Part shown: in pieces, positions 1 through 8,598 of the stretch | Numbering within the stretch: position 1 is the stretch's first letter | Layout: each line of letters opens with the position of its first letter | Origin: JAKFWI01 sp031398975 | Lineage (GTDB): Bacteria > Pseudomonadota > Alphaproteobacteria > Caulobacterales > Aquidulcibacteraceae | NCBI GenBank assembly: GCA_031398975.1 | Contig: JANNOI010000045.1 | Span: 29,756 to 93,755, forward strand | DNA: 64,000 nt | Reading direction: 5' to 3' | Notes under the pieces: generated by a model | Told to the model about the DNA's origin: nothing | What the model saw: only the letters and a program-made list of their open reading frames with translations | The model's database searches: none | Translations under genes and position numbers: made by a program

Positions 1-1826
1 ACTTTCTGGCCCCTGTCGTGCCCGTCCTGACCCATCTTGGCCACGAGGATCCGCGGCGCGCGCCCGTCAGACTCGCGAAACGCCTGAACCATGGCGCGGG
101 CGCGTTCGATCTCGAACTTCGCCGCCGCCTGTCCCCCGGCCCGGCCCGCTTCCTCCGCATAAAGCCCGGACACGACCTGCACCGGCGCCGCATATCGTCC
201 GTACACGGCCTCGAGCGCGGCGCTGATCTCGCCGACCGTGGCTTTCGCGCGCGCCGCCTCCACCGAAAGCGCCAGCAGATTGCCGGTCCCGGAGGCGGAA
301 GCCGCGCTCAGCGCCGCGAGCGTGCGCTGCACCTGGGCGCCGTCGCGCTCCCGTCTCAGCTGCTCCAGCTGTGCGACCTGTTGGGCGCGCACCCGGCGCG
401 TGTCCACCTTGCGCACCGGCACGCTGTCAGCCTCCTCCGTGCGATAGGCGTTGACGCCCACCACCACCTGGGCGCCGATGTCGATGCGCGCCTGGGTGCG
501 GGCGGCGGCCTCCTCGATGCGCTGTTTGGGCAGGCCCGCGGCGATCGCGCGCGTCATGCCCCCCAGCGCCTCCACCTCTCCAAGATGGACGAGCGCGCGC
601 TCCGCCAGATCCCCGGTCAGGCGCTCGACATAATAGGAGCCGCCCCACGGGTCGGCAGGGCGGGCAAAGCCCGCCTCCTGCTGCAGGAACAATTGCGTGT
701 TGCGCGCGATCCGGGCCGAAAAGTCCGTTGGCAGAGCAAGCGCCTCGTCGAGGGCGTTGGTGTGCAGGCTCTGGGTATGGCCCCAGGCGGCGGCCATGGC
801 CTCGATGCAGGTGCGGGCGGCGTTGTTATAGACGTCCTGGGCGGTGAGGCTCCAGCCCGAAGTCTGGCAGTGCGCGCGCAGCATGAGGGCCCGCTCGTCC
901 TTCGGCGCGAAGGGCTTCATCAGTCTCGCCCACAAGAACCGCGCCGCGCGCAGCTTCGCGACCTCCATGAACGTGTTCATGCCGATGGCCCAGAAGAAAG
1001 ACAGGCGCGGCGCGAACGCGTCGATCGAAAGCCCCGCCTCAAGCCCCGCGCGCACATAGGCGAGGCCGTCCGCGAGGGTGTAGGCGAGTTCGAGGTCGGC
1101 GGTCGCGCCGGCCTCCTGCATATGATAGCCGCTGATGGAGATGGAGTTGAATTTCGGCATCCGCGCCGCGGTGAAGGCGAAGATGTCGGACACGATGCGC
1201 ATGCTAGGGCCGGGGGGGTAGATGTAGGTGTTGCGCACCATGAATTCTTTGAGGATGTCGTTCTGGATCGTGCCCGAGAGTTTTTCCGGTGGAACGCCCT
1301 GTTCCTCGGCGGCGACGATATAGAGCGCGAGCACCGGCAGAACGGCCCCGTTCATCGTCATCGACACGCTCATGACGTCGAGCGGGATGCCCTCGAAGAG
1401 GGTGCGCATGTCCAGGATGGAGTCTATCGCGACGCCGGCCATGCCTACATCGGCGCCCACGCGCGGATGGTCGCTGTCATAGCCGCGGTGCGTGGGCAGA
1501 TCGAAGGCCACCGAAAGGGCCTTCTGGCCCGCTGCGAGATTGCGGCGGTAGAAGGCGTTCGACTCCTGCGCCGTCGAAAATCCCGCATACTGACGGATCG
1601 TCCAGGGCTGGGCGGCATACATCGTCGGATAGGGGCCGCGCACGAAGGGCGCTATGCCGGGCAGCCCGTTCAGATGTTTAAGACCCTCCAGATCGCTTGC
1701 GCTATAGCTGCTTTTGACATCAATCCCTTCAGGGCTCGTCCACGGGAGCGCCTGCTCCGCTGGCGTTCCGGTAAAGGCGCGGCCGGGCGCGAAGGCGACC
1801 GTACGGAAGTCAGGAATCCGGCTCAT
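1..1826 (-). CDS. mutB: Methylmalonyl-CoA mutase large (catalytic) subunit, 3' end cut by window edge
   Basis: Converts (R)-methylmalonyl-CoA to succinyl-CoA with adenosylcobalamin, the last step of propionyl-CoA use. About 608 residues are visible; the full family length is near 720. The N-terminal TIM-barrel part carries SGYHMQEAG with the family's active-site His at residue 235. The frame leaves the window inside the B12-binding domain at AKMGQDGHDRGQK, whose DGHDRG holds the cobalt-ligating His. ATG at 1826 (MSRIPDFR) was chosen because it is the first plausible start and overlaps the end of the upstream lysozyme gene by 17 bp. The gene follows mutA and the GH25 gene on the same strand, so all three are probably one transcript. 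Confidence 0.95.
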   Translation of the reverse strand, partial: MSRIPDFRTVAFAPGRAFTGTPAEQALPWTSPEGIDVKSSYSASDLEGLKHLNGLPGIAPFVRGPYPTMYAAQPWTIRQYAGFSTAQESNAFYRRNLAAGQKALSVAFDLPTHRGYDSDHPRVGADVGMAGVAIDSILDMRTLFEGIPLDVMSVSMTMNGAVLPVLALYIVAAEEQGVPPEKLSGTIQNDILKEFMVRNTYIYPPGPSMRIVSDIFAFTAARMPKFNSISISGYHMQEAGATADLELAYTLADGLAYVRAGLEAGLSIDAFAPRLSFFWAIGMNTFMEVAKLRAARFLWARLMKPFAPKDERALMLRAHCQTSGWSLTAQDVYNNAARTCIEAMAAAWGHTQSLHTNALDEALALPTDFSARIARNTQLFLQQEAGFARPADPWGGSYYVERLTGDLAERALVHLGEVEALGGMTRAIAAGLPKQRIEEAAARTQARIDIGAQVVVGVNAYRTEEADSVPVRKVDTRRVRAQQVAQLEQLRRERDGAQVQRTLAALSAASASGTGNLLALSVEAARAKATVGEISAALEAVYGRYAAPVQVVSGLYAEEAGRAGGQAAAKFEIERARAMVQAFRESDGRAPRILVAKMGQDGHDRGQK

Positions 1827-2541
1827 CTGGGGCTCCGTCCGGGCGGGATTTGCGCGCGCTGGCGGCGAAGGCGGTAAAGGCGCGCGCGTCGCCGCGAAAA
1901 CTGTTGAGATCGACCGGGCCCTGCACGCCGGGCAGCCGGGCTGCGTCGTCGCGCTGCCAGATCACCCAGGAATCGCGTCGGAAGCTCGGGCGGGCGTGCA
2001 GGCTGCGGATCCAGAAGCGCTCGCCCGCGAACGCGCCTTGCAGGAAACGGTCATGGAACGCACGCGTTGTATAAAGGAGAGGCCGCACGCCGTAGCGCTG
2101 CTCCACCAGATCCAGGAACACCGCAATTTCGTGGGGCGCATCGGCGATCTCCGGCCCCCGGCGGCAGGGGCCCAGATGTTCGAGATCGACCGCTGCGGGC
2201 AGGGCGTTTTCCGTATACGGAACGGTGGCGATGAAGGCGTGCGCCTGCGCCGCGCCGGGCTGGCACAGGGTGAAGAAATGATAGGCGCCGCGCTTCAGCC
2301 CCGCGCGGGCGGCGTCGCGCCAATTGGCGGCGAAGCGCGCGTCGCGGTGGCTCGCCCCTTCGCTGGCCTTGATGTACGCGAAGCGGATGTCTGCGCCCGA
2401 AAGCGCGCGCCAATCGATCGCGCCCTGGTGCGCGGAAACGTCCACGCCCAGCACCTCCGCGCGCGGGGCGAACCGGAACAGAAGCGCCGCGCCCACCAGC
2501 GCCCCCGCGAGGCCCAGGGCGAGCGCGCGCGCCCGCGTCAC
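1810..2541 (-). CDS. GH25 family lysozyme, membrane-anchored or secreted
   Basis: Predicted 1,4-beta-N-acetylmuramidase of glycoside hydrolase family 25, 243 aa. An N-terminal hydrophobic segment (LALGLAGALVGAALLF) is a signal peptide or anchor, so it should act in the periplasm. Family signatures are GVDVSAHQG near residue 32, the strand FAYIKASEG, and AVDLEHLG with the acidic DxE pair. The GTG start at 2541 overlaps the mutA stop (GTGA), and the 3' end overlaps the start of mutB, so it is translationally coupled on both sides. Cell-wall cleavage has no evident link to propionate metabolism. It may be a muramidase that became fixed in this operon; the role here is unknown. Confidence 0.85.
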   Translation of the reverse strand: MTRARALALGLAGALVGAALLFRFAPRAEVLGVDVSAHQGAIDWRALSGADIRFAYIKASEGASHRDARFAANWRDAARAGLKRGAYHFFTLCQPGAAQAHAFIATVPYTENALPAAVDLEHLGPCRRGPEIADAPHEIAVFLDLVEQRYGVRPLLYTTRAFHDRFLQGAFAGERFWIRSLHARPSFRRDSWVIWQRDDAARLPGVQGPVDLNSFRGDARAFTAFAASARKSRPDGAPDEPDS

Positions 2542-4346
2542 GCGCCGCCCGCCGCCGCGTGCGCCCGTGTCAGAGCGGCCACGATGTCAGCGCCGTCAAA
2601 CAAAAACGCGTCCACCCCCGCCGCAGCGCTCGGCGCGCCGGCGGCGAACACAAGCGCGCAGCCCGCCGCCCTGAGCTCTGACGCCGCCGCCGGGCCCAGC
2701 GCGGCATAGGTGGCCTCGGTCCCGCACAGGCACGCCACGCGCGCCCCGCTCGCGCCGAACGCCGCCGGCGGGGCGGGCGCGCACACGCCCATTCCGCCCG
2801 CCTCGAACACGCCTTTCGCATAGAGCGCGGGCGCCGCAAATTCTGCCGGCGGGCCGAGCCCCGCGAGAAAAACGGGCGGAAAGCGCGCCGCGTCCGCGGC
2901 GTCGCGCAGCGCCTCGAACGGGTGGGCCAGCGCGATTGCGGGCAAAAGCGCAGGCCCCGCCGCGCCGGGGGGCCGGGGATCGAACGCGAAGGAGGGTTCG
3001 TCCAGGCTTGCAAACGTCGAGACGCCGGTGATGGGAGCGCTCCGTGTACGGATCTTGTCCAGGCGCTGCGCGCGCACCCGTTCGATCCCGGCGGCGAGCG
3101 AGCCGTCGGAAATGCACGCGAGCGCCCCGCCGCGGCGCTCCATGTCTTGAAACAAGTCCCACGCCTTGCCGGCGATCTCATCGGTCAGCGCCTCTATCGC
3201 CCACGCGCCGGCCGCGGGATCGCGGACGCGCCCGATCCGGGCCTCCTCGGCCAGGAGGAAATGGGTGTTGCGGGCGAGACGGCGGGCGAAGGCGGACGCC
3301 TCCCCAAGCGCGTCCGTGAACGGCGCGATCGTCACGATGTCAGCCCCGCCGACGGCGCCGGCGAAGGCGCTGGCGCTGGCGCGCAGCAGATTGACGCTCA
3401 CGTCCCGCCGCGTCAGCATGCGCCGCCCGGTGACGGCCTGCAGGCGCAACACACGCGCGGAAGGCGCCGCCCCGCAGGCCTCGAGCAGGGCCGACCAGAC
3501 AAGACGCGCGGCCCTGAGTTTGGCGATCTCGAGCACGATTTCGGGCCCCACCGCCACGGTGGCGAGCGTCCGTGCACTGATCGTTTCGGGGCTTAAGCCC
3601 ACCCTTTCGCCCGCGCGCAGGTAAGCCGCCCCCGCCGCCAGCAGCAGCGCAAGTTCCTGCGCCGGCGAGCCTGCGGCTTCGTGGACCGGGCGCGCGTCCG
3701 CGCGCAGCAGGCATGCGTTCGCAAAGCGCGCGGCGAGTTCGGCCGCGAACGCGAAGGTTTCCGCCATCTCGGGATCGACGGCGTCGAGCGCCGCGCCGAT
3801 AGGATCGAGATTGAAGGCGAGGGCCGCATCTTCCGCGCCGCGCTTTGCCGCATACGCTCCCAGCAGGGACGCCCCCGCCCGGCCCGCCGCGTCTAGCGCG
3901 ATGGGGGCGAGATCGAGGCGCACGCCCTCGAGCGCGGCGGCGAAATCCTCGATCGAGCCCAGCGCGACGCCGCGCCCGTCGCCGCGCCGGTCGCCGCGAT
4001 CAAGGCGGAGTTCGATGGAGGTGGCGCCGCCCATAAGGTCAGCGAGGATCTCGCCATTGGCTTCACGCGGGGTTGGCCGGGAGACGATCTGGCGGCTGTC
4101 CCAGCCTGCGGGCGGGGAGGGGGCAGGCTCGCGCGCATGGGGCCAATCGGCGCTTGTATAGACCGGGCGCACGGGGATCGCGTCGGGGGTGTGGCCGATC
4201 AGCGTCTCGAACGGGGCGCCGGCGAGGGCCTTCTCCGCCAGCGCCCGCCAGTGCGCGGGATCGGCGTCCGCAAACGCGCCGGCGAGCGCAAACCCGGTTT
4301 CCGCTTGCGGTGGCGTGCGTTCAGCCATCCCCGAACAGAGCGGCAT
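2538..4346 (-). CDS. mutA: Methylmalonyl-CoA mutase small subunit
   Basis: Non-catalytic partner of the mutase heterodimer, 602 aa. It shows mutase-fold segments such as the ARNTHFLLAEEA region (compare ARNTQLFLQQEAG in the large subunit) and RDPAAGAWAIEALT. Its C-terminal third is a degenerate B12-like domain without the DxHxxG ligand motif, as expected for the small subunit. ATG at 4346 was chosen because GGAGGGGG lies 2-3 bases upstream; ATG at 4328 is possible. A longer reading back to 4613 would run under the divergent gene at 4465 and is not supported. It is first in the unit mutA-GH25-mutB. Confidence 0.9.
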   Translation of the reverse strand: MPLCSGMAERTPPQAETGFALAGAFADADPAHWRALAEKALAGAPFETLIGHTPDAIPVRPVYTSADWPHAREPAPSPPAGWDSRQIVSRPTPREANGEILADLMGGATSIELRLDRGDRRGDGRGVALGSIEDFAAALEGVRLDLAPIALDAAGRAGASLLGAYAAKRGAEDAALAFNLDPIGAALDAVDPEMAETFAFAAELAARFANACLLRADARPVHEAAGSPAQELALLLAAGAAYLRAGERVGLSPETISARTLATVAVGPEIVLEIAKLRAARLVWSALLEACGAAPSARVLRLQAVTGRRMLTRRDVSVNLLRASASAFAGAVGGADIVTIAPFTDALGEASAFARRLARNTHFLLAEEARIGRVRDPAAGAWAIEALTDEIAGKAWDLFQDMERRGGALACISDGSLAAGIERVRAQRLDKIRTRSAPITGVSTFASLDEPSFAFDPRPPGAAGPALLPAIALAHPFEALRDAADAARFPPVFLAGLGPPAEFAAPALYAKGVFEAGGMGVCAPAPPAAFGASGARVACLCGTEATYAALGPAAASELRAAGCALVFAAGAPSAAAGVDAFLFDGADIVAALTRAHAAAGGA

Positions 4347-4464
4347 GGCCCCCTCCGCGTCAAGCAGCGCCCGGGCGCGGCCGCCCCTGTCCGACCGGCG
4401 CCGCCCGCGGCCTAGCCTGTTCTCTCCCGCGATAAGGGCGCAGCAGCAGCAGAGGACGCCGCCG

Positions 4465-4686
4465 ATGGCCGATGACGCAAACCAAACCACAAAGCCGATC
4501 GCGCAATCGCTGACCCTGCAGGGGGCGCTGGCGATGGGGCTCGCCTTCGTGGCCGGCAAGGCAGGGCTCGCGCTGCCCGAGGGCCAGGCCGCCCCGCTGG
4601 TCCAGGCGGTCACCGATCTGATGTTCTACGCCGGTTCGATGGCGGTGGGCGTCGGCCGGGCACGCGCGCGGGCCACGCTCTCTTAA
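4465..4686 (+). CDS. Small two-helix membrane protein, holin-like
   Basis: 73 aa. A polar N-terminus is followed by two hydrophobic stretches (residues about 17-36 and 47-63) and an Arg-rich tail GRARARATLS. This resembles the short, two-helix holin-like proteins often seen next to lysozymes and in gene-transfer-agent or prophage contexts of Alphaproteobacteria, but I cannot name a family. The gene is divergent from mutA, has ATG at 4465 and ends in front of a strong hairpin-T-run terminator. The nearby GH25 lysozyme makes a holin/endolysin pairing conceivable, though they are on opposite strands and no phage gene is present. Confidence 0.55.
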   Translation: MADDANQTTKPIAQSLTLQGALAMGLAFVAGKAGLALPEGQAAPLVQAVTDLMFYAGSMAVGVGRARARATLS

Positions 4687-4762
4687 AAGCGCCGCGCCAC
4701 GGTTTCCGCGCCGGGACGCCCCCCTCCCCACCCGGTGCGGAACGCGCCGGCGGCGCCTTTCA

Positions 4763-4800
4763 GGCCCCGCCAGCGCTGCTTCGCCGGCGGGGCCCGTTTT
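4763..4800 (+). terminator. Rho-independent terminator after the small membrane protein gene
   Basis: A 9-bp GC stem, GGCCCCGCC pairing with GGCGGGGCC, is followed by CGTTTT. It lies 77 bp downstream of the stop at 4686 and before tRNA-Lys. Confidence 0.7.
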
Positions 4801-4857
4801 GAATCGCTTGCGTCGAGCCCCGCCAGCCCCTAACGAAGCCGCTCTTCATGGGGGAGC

Positions 4858-4933
4858 GAGCTCGTAGCTCAGCCGGTAGAGCATCTGACTTTTAATCAGA
4901 GGGTCGCGGGTTCGAACCCCGCCGAGCTCACCA
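4858..4933 (+). tRNA. tRNA-Lys (anticodon TTT)
   Basis: 76 nt including encoded CCA. Acceptor stem GAGCTCG/CGAGCTC is perfect, the anticodon loop is CTTTTAA with anticodon TTT, and the T-arm is GCGGG-TTCGAAC-CCCGC. Discriminator base is A. No integrase or attachment-like duplication is seen next to it. Confidence 0.97.
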
Positions 4934-4958
4934 TGGAAAAGCAGCCCTAATCCCTCGC

Positions 4959-6104
4959 TCACCCCGCCAGCGGCGAGGGCGCATCGCCGAACACGGTTTT
5001 GCCCGCGCCGGCATACTTCTCGATGTTCACAAGAAAGTGCGACGCCGCGACGTGGATATCGCGGAAGCGCCGCTGCAGCGGGGAGGCGGAATAGACCGCA
5101 GCGCCCCCGGCGGCCTGGGTCAGCAGGTCCACCGCGGCGACGCAGCGATGGGTGGCGTGGGTGGCCGCGAGGCTGAGCTGCAAAGCGAGCGCGGGCGTGA
5201 ATTCGGGCGCGCTCCAGGCCTCGCGCACGCTCTGATGGATATAGGCGCGGCTGGCGTCGATCTCGGCGCTGGCGCGCCCCACCGCGTCCTGGACGTGATA
5301 CTTGTCTTTCAGCAGGGATTTGGAGGCGAGCGGCGTCCGCTCCCGGGCGAGTTCGATCAGCGCGTCGAGCGCGGCGCGCGCCACGCCCACCGCGAGCGCC
5401 CCGTGCGGGGCCATGATCTGCGCCATGTAGGGGACCTTGGCGTAGAGCGGCGCGTCCGTGCGCGCGAGCAGCGCGCCGGGCTCGAAGGTCTGATCCTCCG
5501 GCACGAAGAGATCCTCCACCTCGAAATCGCCGCTGCCGGTGCCGCGCATGCCATATACGTCCCAGGTGTCGATGAAGCGCGCCTTGTCAGCGGGGAAAAA
5601 CAGGACGCGCATGCCCTTGGGCGGGCCTTGGCCGTCCGTGATCAGCGCGCCGCCCATAAGCCATTGGGAAAAGCGCGTGGCGGTGCCCCAGTCCCAGCGG
5701 CCGGTCAGGCGATAGCCGCCGGGGGCGGGGACCGCGCGCCCGCGTCCGGGGTTCATGCTGCCGGCGGCGACGATCCCGGACGCGTTCCAGATCTGGCGCG
5801 CGGCGGCGGGGTCGAGGTAACCGGCGATCTGGTTCGTGGTGGAGCCTTTCAGCAGCGACCATCCGGCCGCGGGGTCGGCCGCGGAGACCTCCTCGATCAC
5901 GGCCAGCGCGTCCAGCATGTCGAGTTCGAGGCCGCCCAGCGCCTTGGGCAGCAGGATGTCGAAGAAGCCCTCCCCGACCATCAGCTCCACCAGCCCGTGC
6001 GGCAGCTGGCGCAGCGTCTCGGCCTCCTGGCCGAGTTCGGAGATCCGGCCGGCGAGCGCGCGGGCGCGGGCGGCGGTCGCGCTTAAAGGGGCGGGGTGCG
6101 TCAT
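4959..6104 (-). CDS. Acyl-CoA dehydrogenase-fold flavoprotein (HsaA/DszC-like monooxygenase or dehydrogenase)
   Basis: 381 aa. The sequence has the acyl-CoA dehydrogenase layout: N-terminal helical domain, middle beta domain (TGRWDWGTATRFSQW, VYGMRGTGSGDFEVEDLFVP) and C-terminal helical domain. The TGRWxWGTA and MRGTGSxDFEVxDxFVP motifs are typical of the type-2 subgroup, which includes flavin-dependent monooxygenases using reduced flavin from a partner reductase. The catalytic Glu of true acyl-CoA dehydrogenases is not obvious. No reductase is adjacent, so the substrate is unknown. ATG at 6104 (MTHPAPLS) fits the family length; an upstream extension of the frame looks non-coding. Confidence 0.8.
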   Translation of the reverse strand: MTHPAPLSATAARARALAGRISELGQEAETLRQLPHGLVELMVGEGFFDILLPKALGGLELDMLDALAVIEEVSAADPAAGWSLLKGSTTNQIAGYLDPAAARQIWNASGIVAAGSMNPGRGRAVPAPGGYRLTGRWDWGTATRFSQWLMGGALITDGQGPPKGMRVLFFPADKARFIDTWDVYGMRGTGSGDFEVEDLFVPEDQTFEPGALLARTDAPLYAKVPYMAQIMAPHGALAVGVARAALDALIELARERTPLASKSLLKDKYHVQDAVGRASAEIDASRAYIHQSVREAWSAPEFTPALALQLSLAATHATHRCVAAVDLLTQAAGGAAVYSASPLQRRFRDIHVAASHFLVNIEKYAGAGKTVFGDAPSPLAG

Positions 6105-6783
6105 GGCTCTACTCCAGCACAGGCGCGCGCTGGGCGCGGGCGGTTTCAGATTCGCGCGATTTTGGCGCCGTCGCCGGGAAAAGCGAGCCTCACTTCGCAT
6201 AGCCCCTCGCGGCGGGGCCCTTGGGTTCGTGAAGTCAGCGCACGGCGCGGGAGCCTTCGCGCCAAGAGGAACAGGTCCTCGACCCTGGCGCCCAGGAAAC
6301 CGCTCAATCGTCCGATCACGGAAGCCGCGTTCCAAAGGAGAACAAAGCGCGCGTGCGCGCGGCGTGTGACGACACGCTGCGCCACAGCGGGCGGCAAGTC
6401 GCGCCGTACGCGTGGGGGCTTGCGCCAAAGTCTTCTTGCGCCCCCGAACGGCGGGCCCGAGCGGGCGCGCACACGCAACACTAAGGCGCAGGCTTGACAC
6501 GAACATGCGCAGGACAAGAGGGCGCAATGCCTGCCCGAGACACCCCACTGTTCCAGAGGCCGCCCAATCCCGTCCAACAGCGGCGTGAACCGAACACCAC
6601 GCATCACGGTTTAGTGTTTGTCAGGGACGAAGAGGACGAACGCCCCGTCCTGCGACGCTTTCCGAGTAAGATCGGGTCAACCCCGCGCCGGCGTTCAGGC
6701 TGTCTTGGCGCCCCAGGCTAGATTAAGGAGTTGCATTTCAGGCTGTGTTTGTGTCAGAGCCCGTCACGTTCAAGGAGTTCTTT
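6105..6783. other. Gene-free stretch of about 680 bp
   Basis: This lies between the flavoprotein gene (minus) and the H1-like gene (plus). Open frames here are short, Arg/Pro-rich and lack ribosome binding sites. No tRNA, clear terminator or repeat was seen. It probably holds promoters for both neighbours, and could hide a small RNA or a decayed gene. Confidence 0.4.
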
Positions 6784-7302
6784 ATGGCGAAGTCCCCAAA
6801 AAATCACCGCCGCCCCTGGAGCGCTGCGGAAATGAAGCAAATCCGGCAAAGTGCGAAAACCCGCACGCCGTGGGCGTTGGTCGCCCAAGAACTCGGGCGT
6901 ACGCCCGCCGCAGTGCAGCAAGTCGCGTCCCGCGAAGGCCTGACCACACGCACCCGCCGCGCGGCGGCGCCCGCAAAGACCGCGAAGAAAACGCCGGTAA
7001 AGACCGGCCCGTCCACGCTCCCCGCCAAGGATAACTTGAAGCGCGAAGTCAAAGCCGCTCCGGCCAAGACCGCGCCTGGCGCTTCTGCAAAACGCGTGTC
7101 CGCCGCCGGCGCGCTGAAGAATGGCCGCGGCAAAAGCGCGCCGGTAAAGACGCCGCCCGCCAAGGTCCGGGCGGCCAAGACGGCGCCCGTGAAGAGCGCG
7201 GCGCCCAAGAGCGAAGCTGTCAAAACCGCTGCGAAAAAAGCGGCTCCCGCGAAAAAGACCGGGCCCGCGAAAAAGGCGGCCGGCAAGCGCGCGATGCAGT
7301 AA
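6784..7302 (+). CDS. Histone H1-like DNA-binding protein with N-terminal SANT/Myb-like helix-turn-helix
   Basis: 172 aa. Residues about 8-50 (RRPWSAAEMKQI ... LVAQELGRTPAAVQQVASREG) match the pattern of SANT/Myb-like or short HTH domains: a conserved Trp, then LGRTxxAVxxxA. From residue about 57 to the end the protein is an Ala/Lys/Pro tail of PAKTA, PVKT and KKAAPAKK units, like eukaryotic H1 and bacterial H1-like nucleoid proteins. ATG at 6784 has AAGGAG seven bases upstream. It is likely a nucleoid-associated protein that binds DNA or RNA non-specifically through the tail; any specific target would come from the N-terminal domain. Confidence 0.75.
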   Translation: MAKSPKNHRRPWSAAEMKQIRQSAKTRTPWALVAQELGRTPAAVQQVASREGLTTRTRRAAAPAKTAKKTPVKTGPSTLPAKDNLKREVKAAPAKTAPGASAKRVSAAGALKNGRGKSAPVKTPPAKVRAAKTAPVKSAAPKSEAVKTAAKKAAPAKKTGPAKKAAGKRAMQ

Positions 7303-7480
7303 CGCTGCCGGCGCCGCCGCCGCTCGGCTCCAGCCGGCGCGGTGCGAACAGCCGTTGCGGATTTCCCCCCGCTCTGCTTTGCCCTAGACTTTGCCCGGCG
7401 CCGCCTCTCACCGAAGGGGCGCGCCTGGCCGGGCTCTAGGCTCTGGGCTTTGGGCTGAACACGGGGATGGGAAACCGCCG

Positions 7481-8593
7481 ATGAAGACGCGCGCCGCGCT
7501 CGCACGAGCGCCGAACGTCCCGCTGGAGATCGTGGAGCTTGATCTCGAGGGCCCCCAGGCCGGGGAGGTCCTCGTGGAAGTGATGGCGAGCGGGGTGTGT
7601 CATACCGACGCCTACACGCTTGCAGGCAAGGACAGCGAAGGCCTGTTCCCCTGCGTGCTAGGCCATGAAGGCGCAGGCATTGTACGCGAGGTCGGGGCGG
7701 GCGTCGCGAGCGTTGCGCCCGGTGATCATGTGATCCCGCTATACACGCCCGAGTGCCGCGGCTGCAAAACCTGCCTCAGCCGCAAGTCAAACCTCTGCAC
7801 TTCCATCCGCGCGACGCAAGGCAAGGGCGTGATGCCGGACGGGCGAAGCCGTTTCTCCTACAAGGGCCAGCCCGTCTTTCACTATATGGGCTGCTCGACC
7901 TTTTCAAACTTCACGGTGCTGCCTGAGATCGCAGTGGCGAAGATCCGCGCGGACGCGCCGTTCGACAAGGCCTGCTATATCGGGTGCGGGGTGACCACCG
8001 GGGTCGGGGCCGTGATCTACACCGCCAAGATGGAGCCCGGGGCGACGCTTGCGGTGTTCGGCCTCGGCGGCATCGGGCTCAATGTCATCCAGGGCGCACG
8101 CCTTGTCGGGGCGGACAGGATCATCGGCGTAGACGTCAACCCCGCCAAGCGCGCCATCGCAGAGCGCTTCGGCATGACCGACTTTATCAACCCCCGCGAG
8201 ATCGGCGCCGACAATGTCGTGGACGCGATCGTGGGCCTCAGCGGCGGGGGCGTTGATTATTCGTTTGATTGCACCGGGGATGTGCGCGTGATGCGCCAGG
8301 CGCTGGAGTGCTGCCATCGCGGCTGGGGCCAGTCGATCATCATCGGCGTCGCGGAGGCCGGTCAAGAGATCGCGACGCGTCCGTTCCAATTGGTGACCGG
8401 GCGGGTATGGAAAGGCTCGGCCTTCGGGGGCGCGCGCGGGCGCACCGACGTGCCGCGCATCGTCGACTGGTACATGGACGGCAAGATCAATATCGACGAT
8501 CTGATCACCCACACGATGCCGCTGGAAAAGATCAACGAGGCCTTCGACCTGATGCACGCCGGCCGGAGCATCCGCAGCGTCGTGGTATATTGA
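7481..8593 (+). CDS. frmA: S-(hydroxymethyl)glutathione dehydrogenase / class III alcohol dehydrogenase
   Basis: 370 aa zinc enzyme oxidising S-hydroxymethylglutathione to S-formylglutathione with NAD, for formaldehyde detoxification. Visible features: catalytic zinc ligands in VCHTDAYTL and GHEGAG, structural zinc cysteines in CRGCKTCLSRKSNLC, IGCGVTTGVGA, and the Rossmann FGLGGIGLNV. ATG at 7481 (MKTRAAL) gives the family start; an in-frame ATG at 7466 is possible. The S-formylglutathione hydrolase gene begins 5 bp after the stop, so the two steps are made together. Confidence 0.96.
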   Translation: MKTRAALARAPNVPLEIVELDLEGPQAGEVLVEVMASGVCHTDAYTLAGKDSEGLFPCVLGHEGAGIVREVGAGVASVAPGDHVIPLYTPECRGCKTCLSRKSNLCTSIRATQGKGVMPDGRSRFSYKGQPVFHYMGCSTFSNFTVLPEIAVAKIRADAPFDKACYIGCGVTTGVGAVIYTAKMEPGATLAVFGLGGIGLNVIQGARLVGADRIIGVDVNPAKRAIAERFGMTDFINPREIGADNVVDAIVGLSGGGVDYSFDCTGDVRVMRQALECCHRGWGQSIIIGVAEAGQEIATRPFQLVTGRVWKGSAFGGARGRTDVPRIVDWYMDGKINIDDLITHTMPLEKINEAFDLMHAGRSIRSVVVY

Positions 8594-8598
8594 CGCCC

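Noticed and set aside
18..1877. A 619-codon open frame on the plus strand
   Set aside because: Antisense shadow of mutB: the minus strand gives a clean, motif-complete mutase, while this frame is Arg/His/Gly-rich without any domain.
2211..2220. CCGTATACGG palindrome resembling the TTGTATACAA operator
   Set aside because: It lies inside the GH25 coding region and differs in the outer bases; expected by chance.
4347..4613. Upstream extension of mutA to 4613
   Set aside because: It runs under the divergent small gene; GGAGGGGG in front of ATG 4346 and family length favour the shorter start.
4858..4933. tRNA genes as integration sites of a mobile element (also 17386-17461 and 18482-18558)
   Set aside because: No integrase, no duplicated tRNA 3' end and no composition shift beside any of the three tRNAs.
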